A DNA stretch of 64,000 nt from Pseudomonas sp. BMS12 (lineage in GTDB: Bacteria > Pseudomonadota > Gammaproteobacteria > Pseudomonadales > Pseudomonadaceae). Below, piece after piece: positions 34,791-43,238 of this stretch (the first letter of the stretch is position 1; each line of letters begins with the position of its first letter). Location of the stretch: assembly GCF_001592875.1 (NCBI RefSeq), contig NZ_LSOF01000014.1, forward strand, positions 124,001 to 188,000. Reading direction: 5' to 3'. Under the pieces are notes generated by a model that was not told the DNA's origin, made no database searches, and saw nothing but the letters and a program-made list of their open reading frames with translations. The translations under genes were made by a program, and so were the position numbers.

Positions 34791-35759
34791 TTACCCGTTG
34801 ACCACTCGCTTGGGCGCACCTGCGAAGAACGCCGCCGCGTTCTCCGCCAGCTGTCCGACGATGCGCTGGCGTGCTTCGCGGCTGCCCCAGGCGTTGTGCG
34901 GGGTGATGATCAGGCGGGGGATGCCTGGCGCCAGCAGCGGGTTGCCGTTACGCGGTGGTTCCTCGGTCAGCACATCGAAGGCGGCTCCGCCAAGATGACC
35001 GGCACGCAAGGCATCGGCCAGTGCCTGTTCGTCGACCAGTCCGCCGCGCGCGGTGTTGATCAGCAGCGCCTGGGGTTTCATCAGCGCCAGCTCGCTGGCA
35101 CCGATCAGGTTGCGAGTCTGCTCGGTCAGCGGGCAGTGCAGGCTGAGCGCATCGACTTGCGGTAGCAGCTCCTGCAGCGGCAGACGATCGGCCCGCGCCG
35201 GGCGACCGGGCAGGGCGCCATAGAGGATGCGCATGCTCAGTGCCTCGGCCAGGCGGGCGAAGGCGCTGCCGAGCTCGCCGTGGCCGAGGATGCCGAGCGT
35301 CTTGCCCGCCAGCTCCATGATCGGGAAGTCCAGCAGGCAGAATTGGCTGGCGCGCTGCCAGGCGCCGTCGCGGACTGCCGTCTGGTAGTCGGGCAGGCGC
35401 GTGGCCAGGCTGAGCAACAGCGTCAGCGCGTGCTGCGCCACCGAAGCGGTGCCGTAGCCCTGGCAGTTGGCGACCGTGATGCCACGTTCGCGTGCGGCAG
35501 CCAGGTCGATATTGTTGGTGCCGGTGGCGGAGACCAGGATCAGCTTCAGCTCCGGGCAGGCGGCCAGGGTGGCGGCATTGATCGGCACCTTGTTGCTGAT
35601 CGCGATCTGGACTCCCTGCAGGCGCTCGCTCACCTGCTCGGCTGTGCTCGCCGGGTACAAGACCAGCTCGTCGAATACCTGGCGCAGTGGCGACATATCC
35701 AGATCACCGAGATCGAGGGAGGCGTGGTCGAGGAAGACCGCGCGAACGCTGTTGTTCAT
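34791..35759 (-). CDS. D-isomer-specific 2-hydroxyacid dehydrogenase (glycerate/hydroxypyruvate dehydrogenase type)
   Basis: NAD(P)-dependent oxidoreductase, 322 residues from ATG at 35759. Visible: the Rossmann loop LGILGHGELGSAFARLA, the catalytic Arg in NTARGGLVDE, Glu in LTEEPP and His in ITPHNAWGS. Its closest group appears to be the HprA-like glycerate dehydrogenases, which reduce hydroxypyruvate or glyoxylate. It is next to rsmC on the same strand after a 33-base gap, as in P. aeruginosa. The exact substrate is an inference. Confidence 0.9.
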   Translation of the reverse strand: MNNSVRAVFLDHASLDLGDLDMSPLRQVFDELVLYPASTAEQVSERLQGVQIAISNKVPINAATLAACPELKLILVSATGTNNIDLAAARERGITVANCQGYGTASVAQHALTLLLSLATRLPDYQTAVRDGAWQRASQFCLLDFPIMELAGKTLGILGHGELGSAFARLAEALSMRILYGALPGRPARADRLPLQELLPQVDALSLHCPLTEQTRNLIGASELALMKPQALLINTARGGLVDEQALADALRAGHLGGAAFDVLTEEPPRNGNPLLAPGIPRLIITPHNAWGSREARQRIVGQLAENAAAFFAGAPKRVVNG

Positions 35760-35839
35760 CAGTTGTACCTGTTGCGAATGTAGGTGGCTGGCGTAAGGTT
35801 GCCAGCCTGTCGCTTTGATTCCCACTGTTCGGAGGTCGC

Positions 35840-36469
35840 ATGTACTGGGCGGAGTTTTTGACTGTGGCGCTGATCCACCTGCTGGCCGTGGCCAGTCCGG
35901 GGCCGGATTTCGCCATCGTGGTGCGCGAGAGCGTGGCCCATGGCCGTCGCGCCGGTACCTGGACGGCACTGGGCGTAGGCACCGGCATCTTCGTGCACGT
36001 GGCCTATTCGTTGCTGGGCATTGGCCTGATCGTGTCGCAGTCGATCGTGCTGTTCAACGCGTTGAAGTGGTTGGCTGCGGCTTACCTGTTCTACATAGGT
36101 ATCAAGGCGCTGCGGGCCAAGCCGGCCGCGCCTGGCGCGCTAGATGTCACCGCCGAGGCCGGCGAGCGCTCGCCGCGTGGCGCTTTCATGACCGGCTTCG
36201 TGACCAATGGGCTGAACCCCAAGGCCACGCTCTTCTTCCTCTCGCTGTTCACCGTGGTGATCAACCCGCACACGCCGCTGGCGGTGCAGGCCGGTTATGG
36301 CGTGTACCTAGCTTTTGCCACGGCGATCTGGTTCTGCCTGGTGGCCTTGCTGTTCAGCCAGCGCCGGGTGCGCGCCGGCTTCGCCCGCATGGGCCACTGG
36401 TTCGATCGGCTGATGGGCGCGGTGCTGGTGGGGTTGGGCGTTAAGCTGGCCTTTACCGAGCTTCGATAA
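35840..36469 (+). CDS. LysE/RhtB-family amino acid exporter
   Basis: Inner-membrane exporter of amino acids or derivatives. 209 residues with about six membrane segments. The family signature appears near the start, VASPGPDFAIVVRESV, with GVGTGIFVH soon after and NGLNPKATLFFLSLF in the middle. GGAG lies upstream of the ATG. Divergent from the hydroxyacid dehydrogenase. Substrate unknown. Confidence 0.9.
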   Translation: MYWAEFLTVALIHLLAVASPGPDFAIVVRESVAHGRRAGTWTALGVGTGIFVHVAYSLLGIGLIVSQSIVLFNALKWLAAAYLFYIGIKALRAKPAAPGALDVTAEAGERSPRGAFMTGFVTNGLNPKATLFFLSLFTVVINPHTPLAVQAGYGVYLAFATAIWFCLVALLFSQRRVRAGFARMGHWFDRLMGAVLVGLGVKLAFTELR

Positions 36470-36481
36470 GCAGAGATGCAT

Positions 36482-36509
36482 AAAAAAGCCCCGCCTAGGC
36501 GGGGCTTTT
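36482..36509. terminator. Bidirectional terminator between the LysE-type gene and the thiolase gene
   Basis: Stem GCCCCGCC (36488-36495) and GGCGGGGC (36498-36505), with an A run before and a T run after, so it can terminate transcription in both directions between two converging genes. Confidence 0.9.
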
Positions 36510-36523
36510 CGTTGCTGCAGGGT

Positions 36524-37699
36524 TTACAGCAGCTCGATGGCCACGGCAGTCGCTTCGCCGCCGCCGATGCACAGCGAAGCTACGCCGCGCTTGCCGCCCT
36601 TGTTGCGCAGGGCGTTGATCAGGGTGACGATCAGGCGCGAGCCGGTCGAGCCGACCGGGTGGCCCTGGGCGCAGGCGCCGCCGTAGACGTTGACCTTGGC
36701 GTGGTCCAGGCCGTGTTCGCGCATGGCCAGCATGGTGACCATGGCGAAGGCTTCGTTGATTTCAAACAGGTCGACGTCGTCCTTGCTCCAGCCGGTTTTC
36801 TTGAACAGGTTGCTCATGGCGCCGATCGGGGCAATGGTGAACTCGCTCGGGTCCTGGCTCTGGGTGGCGTGGGCGACGATCTTGGCCAGTGGCTTGAGGC
36901 CGCGCTTGGAGGCTTCCTCGGCGGTCATCAGGACCAGGGCGCTAGCGCCGTCGGAGATCGAGCTGGCGTTGGCCGCGGTGATGGTGCCGTCCTTCTTGAA
37001 GGCCGGCTTGAGGCCGGGAATCTTCTCCAGGTTGGCGGTCAGCGGCTGTTCGTCATCCTTTACCACCACCTCACCCTTGCGGTTGGTAACGGTGACCGGA
37101 ACGATTTCGCTGGCCAGCTCGCCGCTCTGGATGGCGGCCTGGGCGCGCTTGAGTGACTCGATGGCGTAGGCGTCCATCTCCTCGCGGGTGATGCCGTACT
37201 TGTCGGCGGTTTCCTGGGCGAAGGAGCCCATCAGGCGGCCGGTACGGGCATCTTCCAGGCCGTCGAAGAACATGTGGTCCTTGATCTCGCCATGGCCCAT
37301 GCGCAGGCCGGTGCGGGCCTTCTCGATGATGTAGGGGGCGTTGGACATGCTTTCCATGCCGCCGGCGACCATCACTTCGTTGCTACCGGCCTTGAGGGCG
37401 TCAAAGGCTTGCATCACGGCCTTCATGCCGGAACCGCACAGCTTGTTGATGGTGGTGCAGCCCGTGGCGGCTGGCAGGCCCGCATTCAGCGAGGCCTGGC
37501 GAGCCGGGCCCTGCTTGAGGCCGGCGGGCAGCACGCAGCCCATGATCACTTCCTGCACGTCTTCGGGCTGGATGCCGGCGCGGGCCACGGCCTCGCGAAT
37601 GGCGGCGGCGCCCAGGTCGACGGCGGGAATCCCGGACAGGCTGCCCTGGAAACCGCCCATGGGGGTGCGGGCGGCGCTGACGATGACGATATCGGACAT
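36524..37699 (-). CDS. Acetyl-CoA C-acetyltransferase (thiolase)
   Basis: 391 residues, a typical degradative or biosynthetic thiolase. The nucleophile Cys88 is in NKLCGSGMKA, with the other active-site blocks NEAFA, GGACAQGHPVGSTG (His) and SLCIGGGEATA (second Cys). It probably cleaves or condenses acetoacetyl-CoA and short acyl-CoAs. It is divergent from an acyl-CoA ligase, an arrangement that suggests fatty acid use. AGGT lies upstream of the ATG. Confidence 0.95.
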   Translation of the reverse strand: MSDIVIVSAARTPMGGFQGSLSGIPAVDLGAAAIREAVARAGIQPEDVQEVIMGCVLPAGLKQGPARQASLNAGLPAATGCTTINKLCGSGMKAVMQAFDALKAGSNEVMVAGGMESMSNAPYIIEKARTGLRMGHGEIKDHMFFDGLEDARTGRLMGSFAQETADKYGITREEMDAYAIESLKRAQAAIQSGELASEIVPVTVTNRKGEVVVKDDEQPLTANLEKIPGLKPAFKKDGTITAANASSISDGASALVLMTAEEASKRGLKPLAKIVAHATQSQDPSEFTIAPIGAMSNLFKKTGWSKDDVDLFEINEAFAMVTMLAMREHGLDHAKVNVYGGACAQGHPVGSTGSRLIVTLINALRNKGGKRGVASLCIGGGEATAVAIELL

Positions 37700-37769
37700 C
37701 GGTATTACCTCTAACTGATGAAGCCGGAACGGCTGGTACGACTCGATTCTACTGCGTGACCAAAAGTGG

Positions 37770-37800
37770 CCAAAGAGTCATATGGAAAATCATTCTTTGG
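37770..37800. promoter_or_regulatory. Inverted repeat in the thiolase/acyl-CoA ligase divergent region
   Basis: CCAAAGA (37770-37776) and TCTTTGG (37794-37800) are perfect 7-base arms separated by 17 bases, in the 172-base region between two divergent genes of acyl-CoA metabolism. The arms are spaced like a dimeric operator. No regulator can be named; it does not match the PsrA consensus. Confidence 0.35.
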
Positions 37801-37871
37801 GTTGATTAAGTGGATGCCAGAGCGGTTCTAGATTGGCAACCACAATTATTTCGAACAATCAGGTTACCGCC

Positions 37872-39554
37872 ATGCTGCAGACTCGCGTCATTCCGCCAAC
37901 CGAAAACGCCAATCAGGCTCCCCTGCTGATCAAGCGCCTACTGCTCTCGGGCAGTCGCTACGAGAAGACCCGGGAGATCGTCTATCGTGACCAGTTGCGC
38001 TTCAGTTACGCGACGTTCAACGAGCGCGTGGCGCGCCTGGCCAATGTGCTCACGGCCGCTGGTGTAAAAGCGGGTGACACCGTAGCGGTAATGGACTGGG
38101 ACAGTCATCGTTACCTTGAGTGCATGTTCGCCATCCCCATGATCGGCGCCGTGCTGCACACCATCAACATCCGCCTGTCCGCCGACCAGATCCTCTACAC
38201 CATGAATCATGCCGAGGACAAATTCGTTCTGGTCAACAGCGAGTTCGTGGGGTTGTACAAGAGCATCGAGGGTCAGCTAACTACGGTGGAAAAGACCCTG
38301 CTGCTGACTGACGAGGCCAGTAAAACTGCCGACCTGGCCAATCTGGTGGGCGAATACGAGGGCCTGCTGGCGGCGGCCAGCCCGGCGTACGACTTTCCCG
38401 ATTTCGACGAGAACTCGGTGGCCACTACCTTCTACACCACCGGTACTACCGGCAACCCCAAGGGCGTGTACTTCACCCATCGCCAACTGGTGCTGCACAC
38501 CCTGGCCGAGGCCAGCGTGTTGGGTAGCGTGGACAGTGTGCGCCTGTTGGGCACCAACGATGTGTACATGCCGATCACGCCGATGTTCCACGTGCATGCC
38601 TGGGGCATTCCCTACGTGGCCACCATGCTCGGGATCAAGCAGGTTTATCCGGGGCGTTATGAGCCGGACATGTTGGTCAAGCTGTGGCAGACCGAGAAGG
38701 TCACTTTCTCTCACTGCGTGCCGACCATTCTGCAGATGGTGCTCAACTGCAAGAGTGCGCAGAACATCGATTTCGGCGGCTGGAAGGTCATCATCGGTGG
38801 TAGTGCCCTGAACCGTGCCTTGTATGAGGCTGCCAAGGCCCGTGGCATTCAGCTTACCGCTGCTTACGGCATGTCCGAGACCTGTCCGCTGATCTCCTGT
38901 GCCCATATCAACGAAGAGCTGCTGGCAGGTAGCGAGGATGAACGCACTACCTACCGCATCAAGGCCGGTGTGCCGGTGCCGCTGGTGGAAACCGCTTTGA
39001 TGGGACCGGATGGTCAGCTGTTACCGGCAGACGGAGAGACTCAGGGTGAGCTGGTGCTACGCGCGCCCTGGTTGACCATGGGTTACTTCAACGAGCCGCA
39101 GAAGAGCGCGGAACTGTGGGAGCACGGCTGGTTGCATACAGGTGACGTTGCCACCCTGGACGACTTCGGCTTCATCGATATTCGCGACCGCATCAAGGAT
39201 GTCATCAAGACCGGCGGTGAGTGGCTGTCCTCACTAGAGCTCGAGGACCTGATCAGCCGTCATCCGGCCGTGCGCGAGGTGGCTGTGGTAGGGATTCCCG
39301 ACCCGCAATGGGGCGAGCGCCCATTTGCACTGCTGGTATTGCGCGACGGCCATGAGCTGGACGCCAGGGGGTTGAAGGAGCACCTCAAGCCATTCGTCGA
39401 GCAGGGCAACATCAACAAGTGGGCGATACCCAGTCAGATCGCGATTGTTACCGAAGTTCCCAAGACCAGTGTGGGGAAGCTGGACAAGAAACGTATACGT
39501 CTGGATATCGCTCAGTGGCAGGCGGCCGGTAGCGCATTTCTTTCCACTCTTTAG
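37872..39554 (+). CDS. AMP-dependent acyl-CoA ligase, medium-chain (AlkK-like)
   Basis: Activates a carboxylic acid to its CoA thioester through an acyl-adenylate. 560 residues. The adenylation motifs are present: [34 protein letters not shown] and the C-terminal [10 protein letters not shown] and [12 protein letters not shown] (catalytic Lys). The overall pattern resembles the AlkK/medium-chain group, which is an inference. I chose ATG at 37872; a TTG thirteen codons upstream is in frame. It is divergent from the thiolase and upstream of the DUF1302 operon. Confidence 0.9.
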   Translation: MLQTRVIPPTENANQAPLLIKRLLLSGSRYEKTREIVYRDQLRFSYATFNERVARLANVLTAAGVKAGDTVAVMDWDSHRYLECMFAIPMIGAVLHTINIRLSADQILYTMNHAEDKFVLVNSEFVGLYKSIEGQLTTVEKTLLLTDEASKTADLANLVGEYEGLLAAASPAYDFPDFDENSVATTFYTTGTTGNPKGVYFTHRQLVLHTLAEASVLGSVDSVRLLGTNDVYMPITPMFHVHAWGIPYVATMLGIKQVYPGRYEPDMLVKLWQTEKVTFSHCVPTILQMVLNCKSAQNIDFGGWKVIIGGSALNRALYEAAKARGIQLTAAYGMSETCPLISCAHINEELLAGSEDERTTYRIKAGVPVPLVETALMGPDGQLLPADGETQGELVLRAPWLTMGYFNEPQKSAELWEHGWLHTGDVATLDDFGFIDIRDRIKDVIKTGGEWLSSLELEDLISRHPAVREVAVVGIPDPQWGERPFALLVLRDGHELDARGLKEHLKPFVEQGNINKWAIPSQIAIVTEVPKTSVGKLDKKRIRLDIAQWQAAGSAFLSTL

Positions 39555-39574
39555 GGCTAGCAGGGGCTGGTACG

Positions 39575-39616
39575 GGGGGTAAATCCCCTGTGCCAAGCAA
39601 ACGCTTGGCTTGTTAA
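39575..39616 (+). terminator. Two tandem hairpins after the acyl-CoA ligase
   Basis: GGGG...CCCC forms a small hairpin at about 39576-39589, then GCCAAGC (39592-39598) and GCTTGGC (39603-39609) form a perfect 7-bp stem with AAAC loop followed by TTGTTAATT. The second could terminate the ligase transcript, though the T run is broken. Confidence 0.5.
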
Positions 39617-39696
39617 TTGCTGTTCCAGGTGCGTCCAGTCAGTCGCGCGCTTTCGTGACTGGCCGGTCTAGAGGGGTTGCGGGCTTGAAATCACAC

Positions 39697-39734
39697 TTTA
39701 GGGGGATCAAGCACTAAAGGGGGGTGACTATAGT
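39697..39734 (+). promoter_or_regulatory. Candidate activator-dependent promoter of the DUF1302-DUF1329 operon
   Basis: Two G-rich direct repeats, TTTAGGGGGATCA (39697-39709) and TAAAGGGGGGTGA (39715-39727), start 18 bases apart and agree at 9 of 13 positions. They end at the -10 TATAGT (39729-39734). No -35 is recognisable at the right spacing. G-rich direct repeats resemble MalT boxes (GGGGA[T/G]GAGG), and a MalT-type regulator lies in the same cluster. That it binds here is inference. Confidence 0.5.
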
Positions 39735-39773
39735 CCGCCGCATCCATAACAAAAAACACATGGAGTAGCGTCG

Positions 39774-41708
39774 ATGACAAAAACCAACCCATTCTGGCAA
39801 CTGGCCAAACTGCCCCTGGCAGTCAGCCTTGCCTCCACCATCGCTGCCCCGGCCTTCGCTGTCTCGTTCGATATCGGCGAGATCGAAGGTCAGTTCGACT
39901 CTTCCCTGTCTGTCGGCGCTAGTTGGTCCACTGCTGACGCAGACAAGGACCTGATCGGTGTCAATAACGGCGGTCGCGGTTTATCCCAGACCTCGGACGA
40001 CGGTCGTCTGAACTTCAAGAAAGGCGAGACCTTCTCGAAGATTTTCAAAGGCATTCACGACCTTGAGCTGCGCTACGGCGATACGGGCGTGTTCGTTCGC
40101 GGCAAGTACTGGTATGACTTTGAGCTGAAGGATGAAAGTCGCCTGTTCAAAGACATCGACGATCACAATCGTAAGGAAGCTGCCCAGGCTTCCGGCGCGG
40201 AGATTCTCGACGCATTCGTTTACCACAACTACTCAATCGGCGAGCAACCAGGCTCTGTACGTTTGGGCAAACAGGTGGTGAGCTGGGGTGAAAGTACGTT
40301 CATTCAGAACGGCATCAACGCCGTCAACCCGGTTGATGTGGCCGCTTTTCGACGTCCTGGCGCGGAAATCAAAGAAGGCCTGATTCCGGTCAACATGTTC
40401 TACGTATCGCAGAGCCTGACCGACAACCTCTCCGCTGAGGCCTTCTACCAGCTGGAGTGGGATCAAACGGTTGCCGACAACTGCGGTACTTTCTTCGCAC
40501 AGGCGGATGTCGTTGCCGATGGTTGTGATACCAACCTGAATGTGTTGCGAAATCCAGGGGCGAACCTGGCTACCCTCAACGGGTCCATTACTGCGCTAAA
40601 TGCTATTCCCGGACGTAACGTTGATCTGATCACTGCTACCAATGAGGGAATTATTGTTCCTCGTCGTGGTGACAGTGATGCACGTGACGATGGGCAATGG
40701 GGCTTGGCGTTGCGCTATATGTTTGAGCCGCTGGATACTGAATTCGGCGCTTACTTCATGAACTACCACAGCCGCGCTCCTATCTTCAGTGGTGTCTCTC
40801 CAAGTGCTGGCGCCATTGCGACGGCGAACCAAATTGCGACAGGTTCTCTGGGGCTTGGTGCGACAGCTGCAGCAGGTGCAGGTGCTGCTGTTTTGGCTGC
40901 CAACGGCGGCTACTTCATGGAGTATCCGGAAGACATCAAGCTGTATGGCTTGAGTTTCTCAACGACTCTTCCTACTGGTACTGCCTGGCAGGGTGAGATC
41001 AGCTATCGCCCGAATGCACCGATACAACTTAATACCACTGATATCCTGTATGCGGGCTTGAAAGATCTGGGGTTGACCGTTGCTCCAGGTGTAGTGGTTA
41101 ACCCGTACGCTAACATCTCGCCGCTCGGCGCCGACTCCGAAGGCTTGCTGCATGGTTATCGCCGCAAGGAAGTCACCCAGCTGCAGACCACCTTCACCCA
41201 CTTCTTTGATCAGGTCATGGGTGCATCTCGCCTGACTCTGGTTGGTGAGGTCGGCTGGACGCATGTTGGTGGCCTGGAGAGCAGCAAGGACGTTCGCTAC
41301 GGTCGTGATCCGATCTTTGGCACTGCCGGCGATATGTGCACTGCTGTTAACGCAAGTACCAGCAATGGTCTGGCCAGTAACAGCATGCTCGGCAAAGCGT
41401 GCGACAAAGATGGCTTCACAACCACTGATTCTTGGGGCTATCGCGCTCGTGCTATCTGGGAATATCCAGATGTATTTGCCGGTGTGAACCTCAAGCCGAA
41501 CCTGGCTTGGTCGCATGACGTGGATGGCTACTCGCCTGGTCCGGGGGGCAACTTTGAAGAAGGTCGTAAAGCTATCAGTCTGGGGCTGGACGCCGAGTAT
41601 CAGAACACCTACACCGCCAGTCTGTCGTACACCAACTTCTTCGATGGTAAGTACACCACCGTTGATGATCGTGACTTCCTGGCCTTTAGCGTTGGCATGA
41701 GCTTCTAA
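39774..41708 (+). CDS. DUF1302 outer-membrane protein
   Basis: 644 residues with a signal peptide ending at APAFA (about residue 29) and a mature part of alternating beta-type segments, including SLSVGASWSTADADKD, ELRYGDTGVFVRGKYWYDFEL, RLGKQVVSWGESTF and IWEYPDVFAGVNLKPNLAWSHD. It ends LAFSVGMSF, with a terminal Phe, the recognition signal for BamA. It is most likely a beta barrel in the outer membrane. DUF1302 proteins have no settled function; they often occur with DUF1329 and in clusters for lipid, steroid or hydrocarbon use. It is the first gene of a two-gene operon. Confidence 0.88.
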   Translation: MTKTNPFWQLAKLPLAVSLASTIAAPAFAVSFDIGEIEGQFDSSLSVGASWSTADADKDLIGVNNGGRGLSQTSDDGRLNFKKGETFSKIFKGIHDLELRYGDTGVFVRGKYWYDFELKDESRLFKDIDDHNRKEAAQASGAEILDAFVYHNYSIGEQPGSVRLGKQVVSWGESTFIQNGINAVNPVDVAAFRRPGAEIKEGLIPVNMFYVSQSLTDNLSAEAFYQLEWDQTVADNCGTFFAQADVVADGCDTNLNVLRNPGANLATLNGSITALNAIPGRNVDLITATNEGIIVPRRGDSDARDDGQWGLALRYMFEPLDTEFGAYFMNYHSRAPIFSGVSPSAGAIATANQIATGSLGLGATAAAGAGAAVLAANGGYFMEYPEDIKLYGLSFSTTLPTGTAWQGEISYRPNAPIQLNTTDILYAGLKDLGLTVAPGVVVNPYANISPLGADSEGLLHGYRRKEVTQLQTTFTHFFDQVMGASRLTLVGEVGWTHVGGLESSKDVRYGRDPIFGTAGDMCTAVNASTSNGLASNSMLGKACDKDGFTTTDSWGYRARAIWEYPDVFAGVNLKPNLAWSHDVDGYSPGPGGNFEEGRKAISLGLDAEYQNTYTASLSYTNFFDGKYTTVDDRDFLAFSVGMSF

Positions 41709-41733
41709 GCGCAGAACAAGAATAAGGATGACT

Positions 41734-43107
41734 ATGCAGATGAAAGCTAAAAAAGCATTGTTGCAATCGGGTGTGCTAGCGCTGTCCATGCTGGCCACCA
41801 GCGTCATGGCAGCCGTTTCCGCCGATGAGGCTGCAAAGCTGGGCACCAGCCTGACTCCGGTCGGTGCAGAGAAGGCCGGTAACGCCGATGGCTCCATCCC
41901 AGAGTGGACCGGTGGCCTGCCGAAGAATGCGGGAACTGCGGATGACCGTGGTTTCCTGTCTGACCCATTCCCGAGCGAGCAGCCGCTGTTCACCATCACC
42001 GCGCAGAACGTCGACCAGTACAAGGACAAGCTGACCCCAGGTCAGCAGGCGATGTTCAAGCGTTACCCGGACAGCTTCAAGATGCCGGTGTACACCACCC
42101 ATCGTTCGGCCAGCCTTCCGCAGAACGTACTGGATGACACCAAGTACAACGCTACTCACACCAAGCTGGTCGAGGGCGGTAACGGTCTAGAGGATTTCAA
42201 GACCGCCAACCCGTTCCCGATGCCGCAGAACGGTCTTGAGGCGATCTGGAACCAGATCACTCGCTATCGCGGTGGTAGCGTGCGTCGCCTGGTCACCCAG
42301 GCCACGCCGCAGGCTAATGGCTCCTACAGCCTGGTGTACTTCCAGGACGAGTTCACCTTCCCGACCAACCTGACCGACTACGATCCGGGCAAGGCTGGCA
42401 ACATCCTGTTCTACTTCAAGCAGCGTGTGACTGCTCCGGCGCGTCTGGCCGGTAACGTTCTGCTGGTTCACGAAACCCTGAACCAGGTGAAGGAGCCGCG
42501 CCTGGCCTGGCTGTACAACGCCGGTCAGCGCCGCGTGCGTCGTGCGCCGCAGGTTTCCTACGATGGTCCGGGTACTGCTGCCGACGGCCTGCGGACTTCC
42601 GACAACTTCGACATGTATAACGGTGCACCTGACCGCTATGACTGGAAGTTGAACGGCAAGAAGGAGATCTACATCCCGTATAACTCCTACCGTATGGACT
42701 CGCCGAAGGCCAAGTACGCCGACATCATCAAGGCAGGCCACCTGAATCCGGACTTCACCCGCTACGAGCTGCACCGTGTGTGGCACGTGACCGGTACCCT
42801 GAAAGCCGGCGAGCGTCACATCTATGCCAAGCGTGATGTGTTCATCGATGAGGATACCTGGCAAGCCGCGGTTATCGACCACTATGACGGTCGTGGTTCC
42901 CTGTGGCGTGTCGCTGAGGCTCACTCGCAGTACTACTACGACAAGCAAGTGCCGTGGTACACCGCCGAGACTCTGTACGACATCATCTCTGGTCGCTACC
43001 TCACTTTGGGCCTGAAAAACGAGGAGAAGCAGTCCTACGACTTCAACTACAAGGCCTCGACCAGCGACTACACCCCTGCCGCTCTGCGTCAGGCTGGCGT
43101 TCGCTAA
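41734..43107 (+). CDS. DUF1329 periplasmic protein
   Basis: 457 residues. The N-terminal signal peptide (KKALLQSGVLALSMLATSVMA) is followed by the typical DUF1329 opening with SADEAAKLG, LTPVGAEKAGNADGSIPEWTGGL. Members are annotated as outer-membrane lipoprotein-sorting-like proteins and may bind a hydrophobic molecule, but function is not settled. ATG at 41734 follows AAGGA by 5 bases; ATG codons at 41728 and 41740 are also in frame. It is 25 bases after the DUF1302 stop and ends in a terminator, so the two form an operon. Confidence 0.88.
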   Translation: MQMKAKKALLQSGVLALSMLATSVMAAVSADEAAKLGTSLTPVGAEKAGNADGSIPEWTGGLPKNAGTADDRGFLSDPFPSEQPLFTITAQNVDQYKDKLTPGQQAMFKRYPDSFKMPVYTTHRSASLPQNVLDDTKYNATHTKLVEGGNGLEDFKTANPFPMPQNGLEAIWNQITRYRGGSVRRLVTQATPQANGSYSLVYFQDEFTFPTNLTDYDPGKAGNILFYFKQRVTAPARLAGNVLLVHETLNQVKEPRLAWLYNAGQRRVRRAPQVSYDGPGTAADGLRTSDNFDMYNGAPDRYDWKLNGKKEIYIPYNSYRMDSPKAKYADIIKAGHLNPDFTRYELHRVWHVTGTLKAGERHIYAKRDVFIDEDTWQAAVIDHYDGRGSLWRVAEAHSQYYYDKQVPWYTAETLYDIISGRYLTLGLKNEEKQSYDFNYKASTSDYTPAALRQAGVR

Positions 43108-43126
43108 GCTCTGCGTCACCACGAAG

Positions 43127-43150
43127 AAGCCGGCCTTGTGCCGGCTTTTT
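43127..43150 (+). terminator. Intrinsic terminator after the DUF1329 gene
   Basis: Stem AAGCCGGC (43127-43134) and GCCGGCTT (43140-43147) with a CTTGT loop and a T run. It closes the DUF1302-DUF1329 operon. Confidence 0.9.
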
Positions 43151-43238
43151 TGTTTCCGCAGGCCTGGTGGGCTTCTTTTAATGGTGACGAGGGGATAGGC
43201 TGCGATCATTTCGCACCCGTCGAAGACTCCTCCTGCTT

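Noticed and set aside
39592..39609. Possible PsrA-type operator (CAAAC...) upstream of the DUF1302 gene
   Set aside because: Only one half resembles the PsrA consensus. The sequence is better explained as a hairpin after the acyl-CoA ligase gene.
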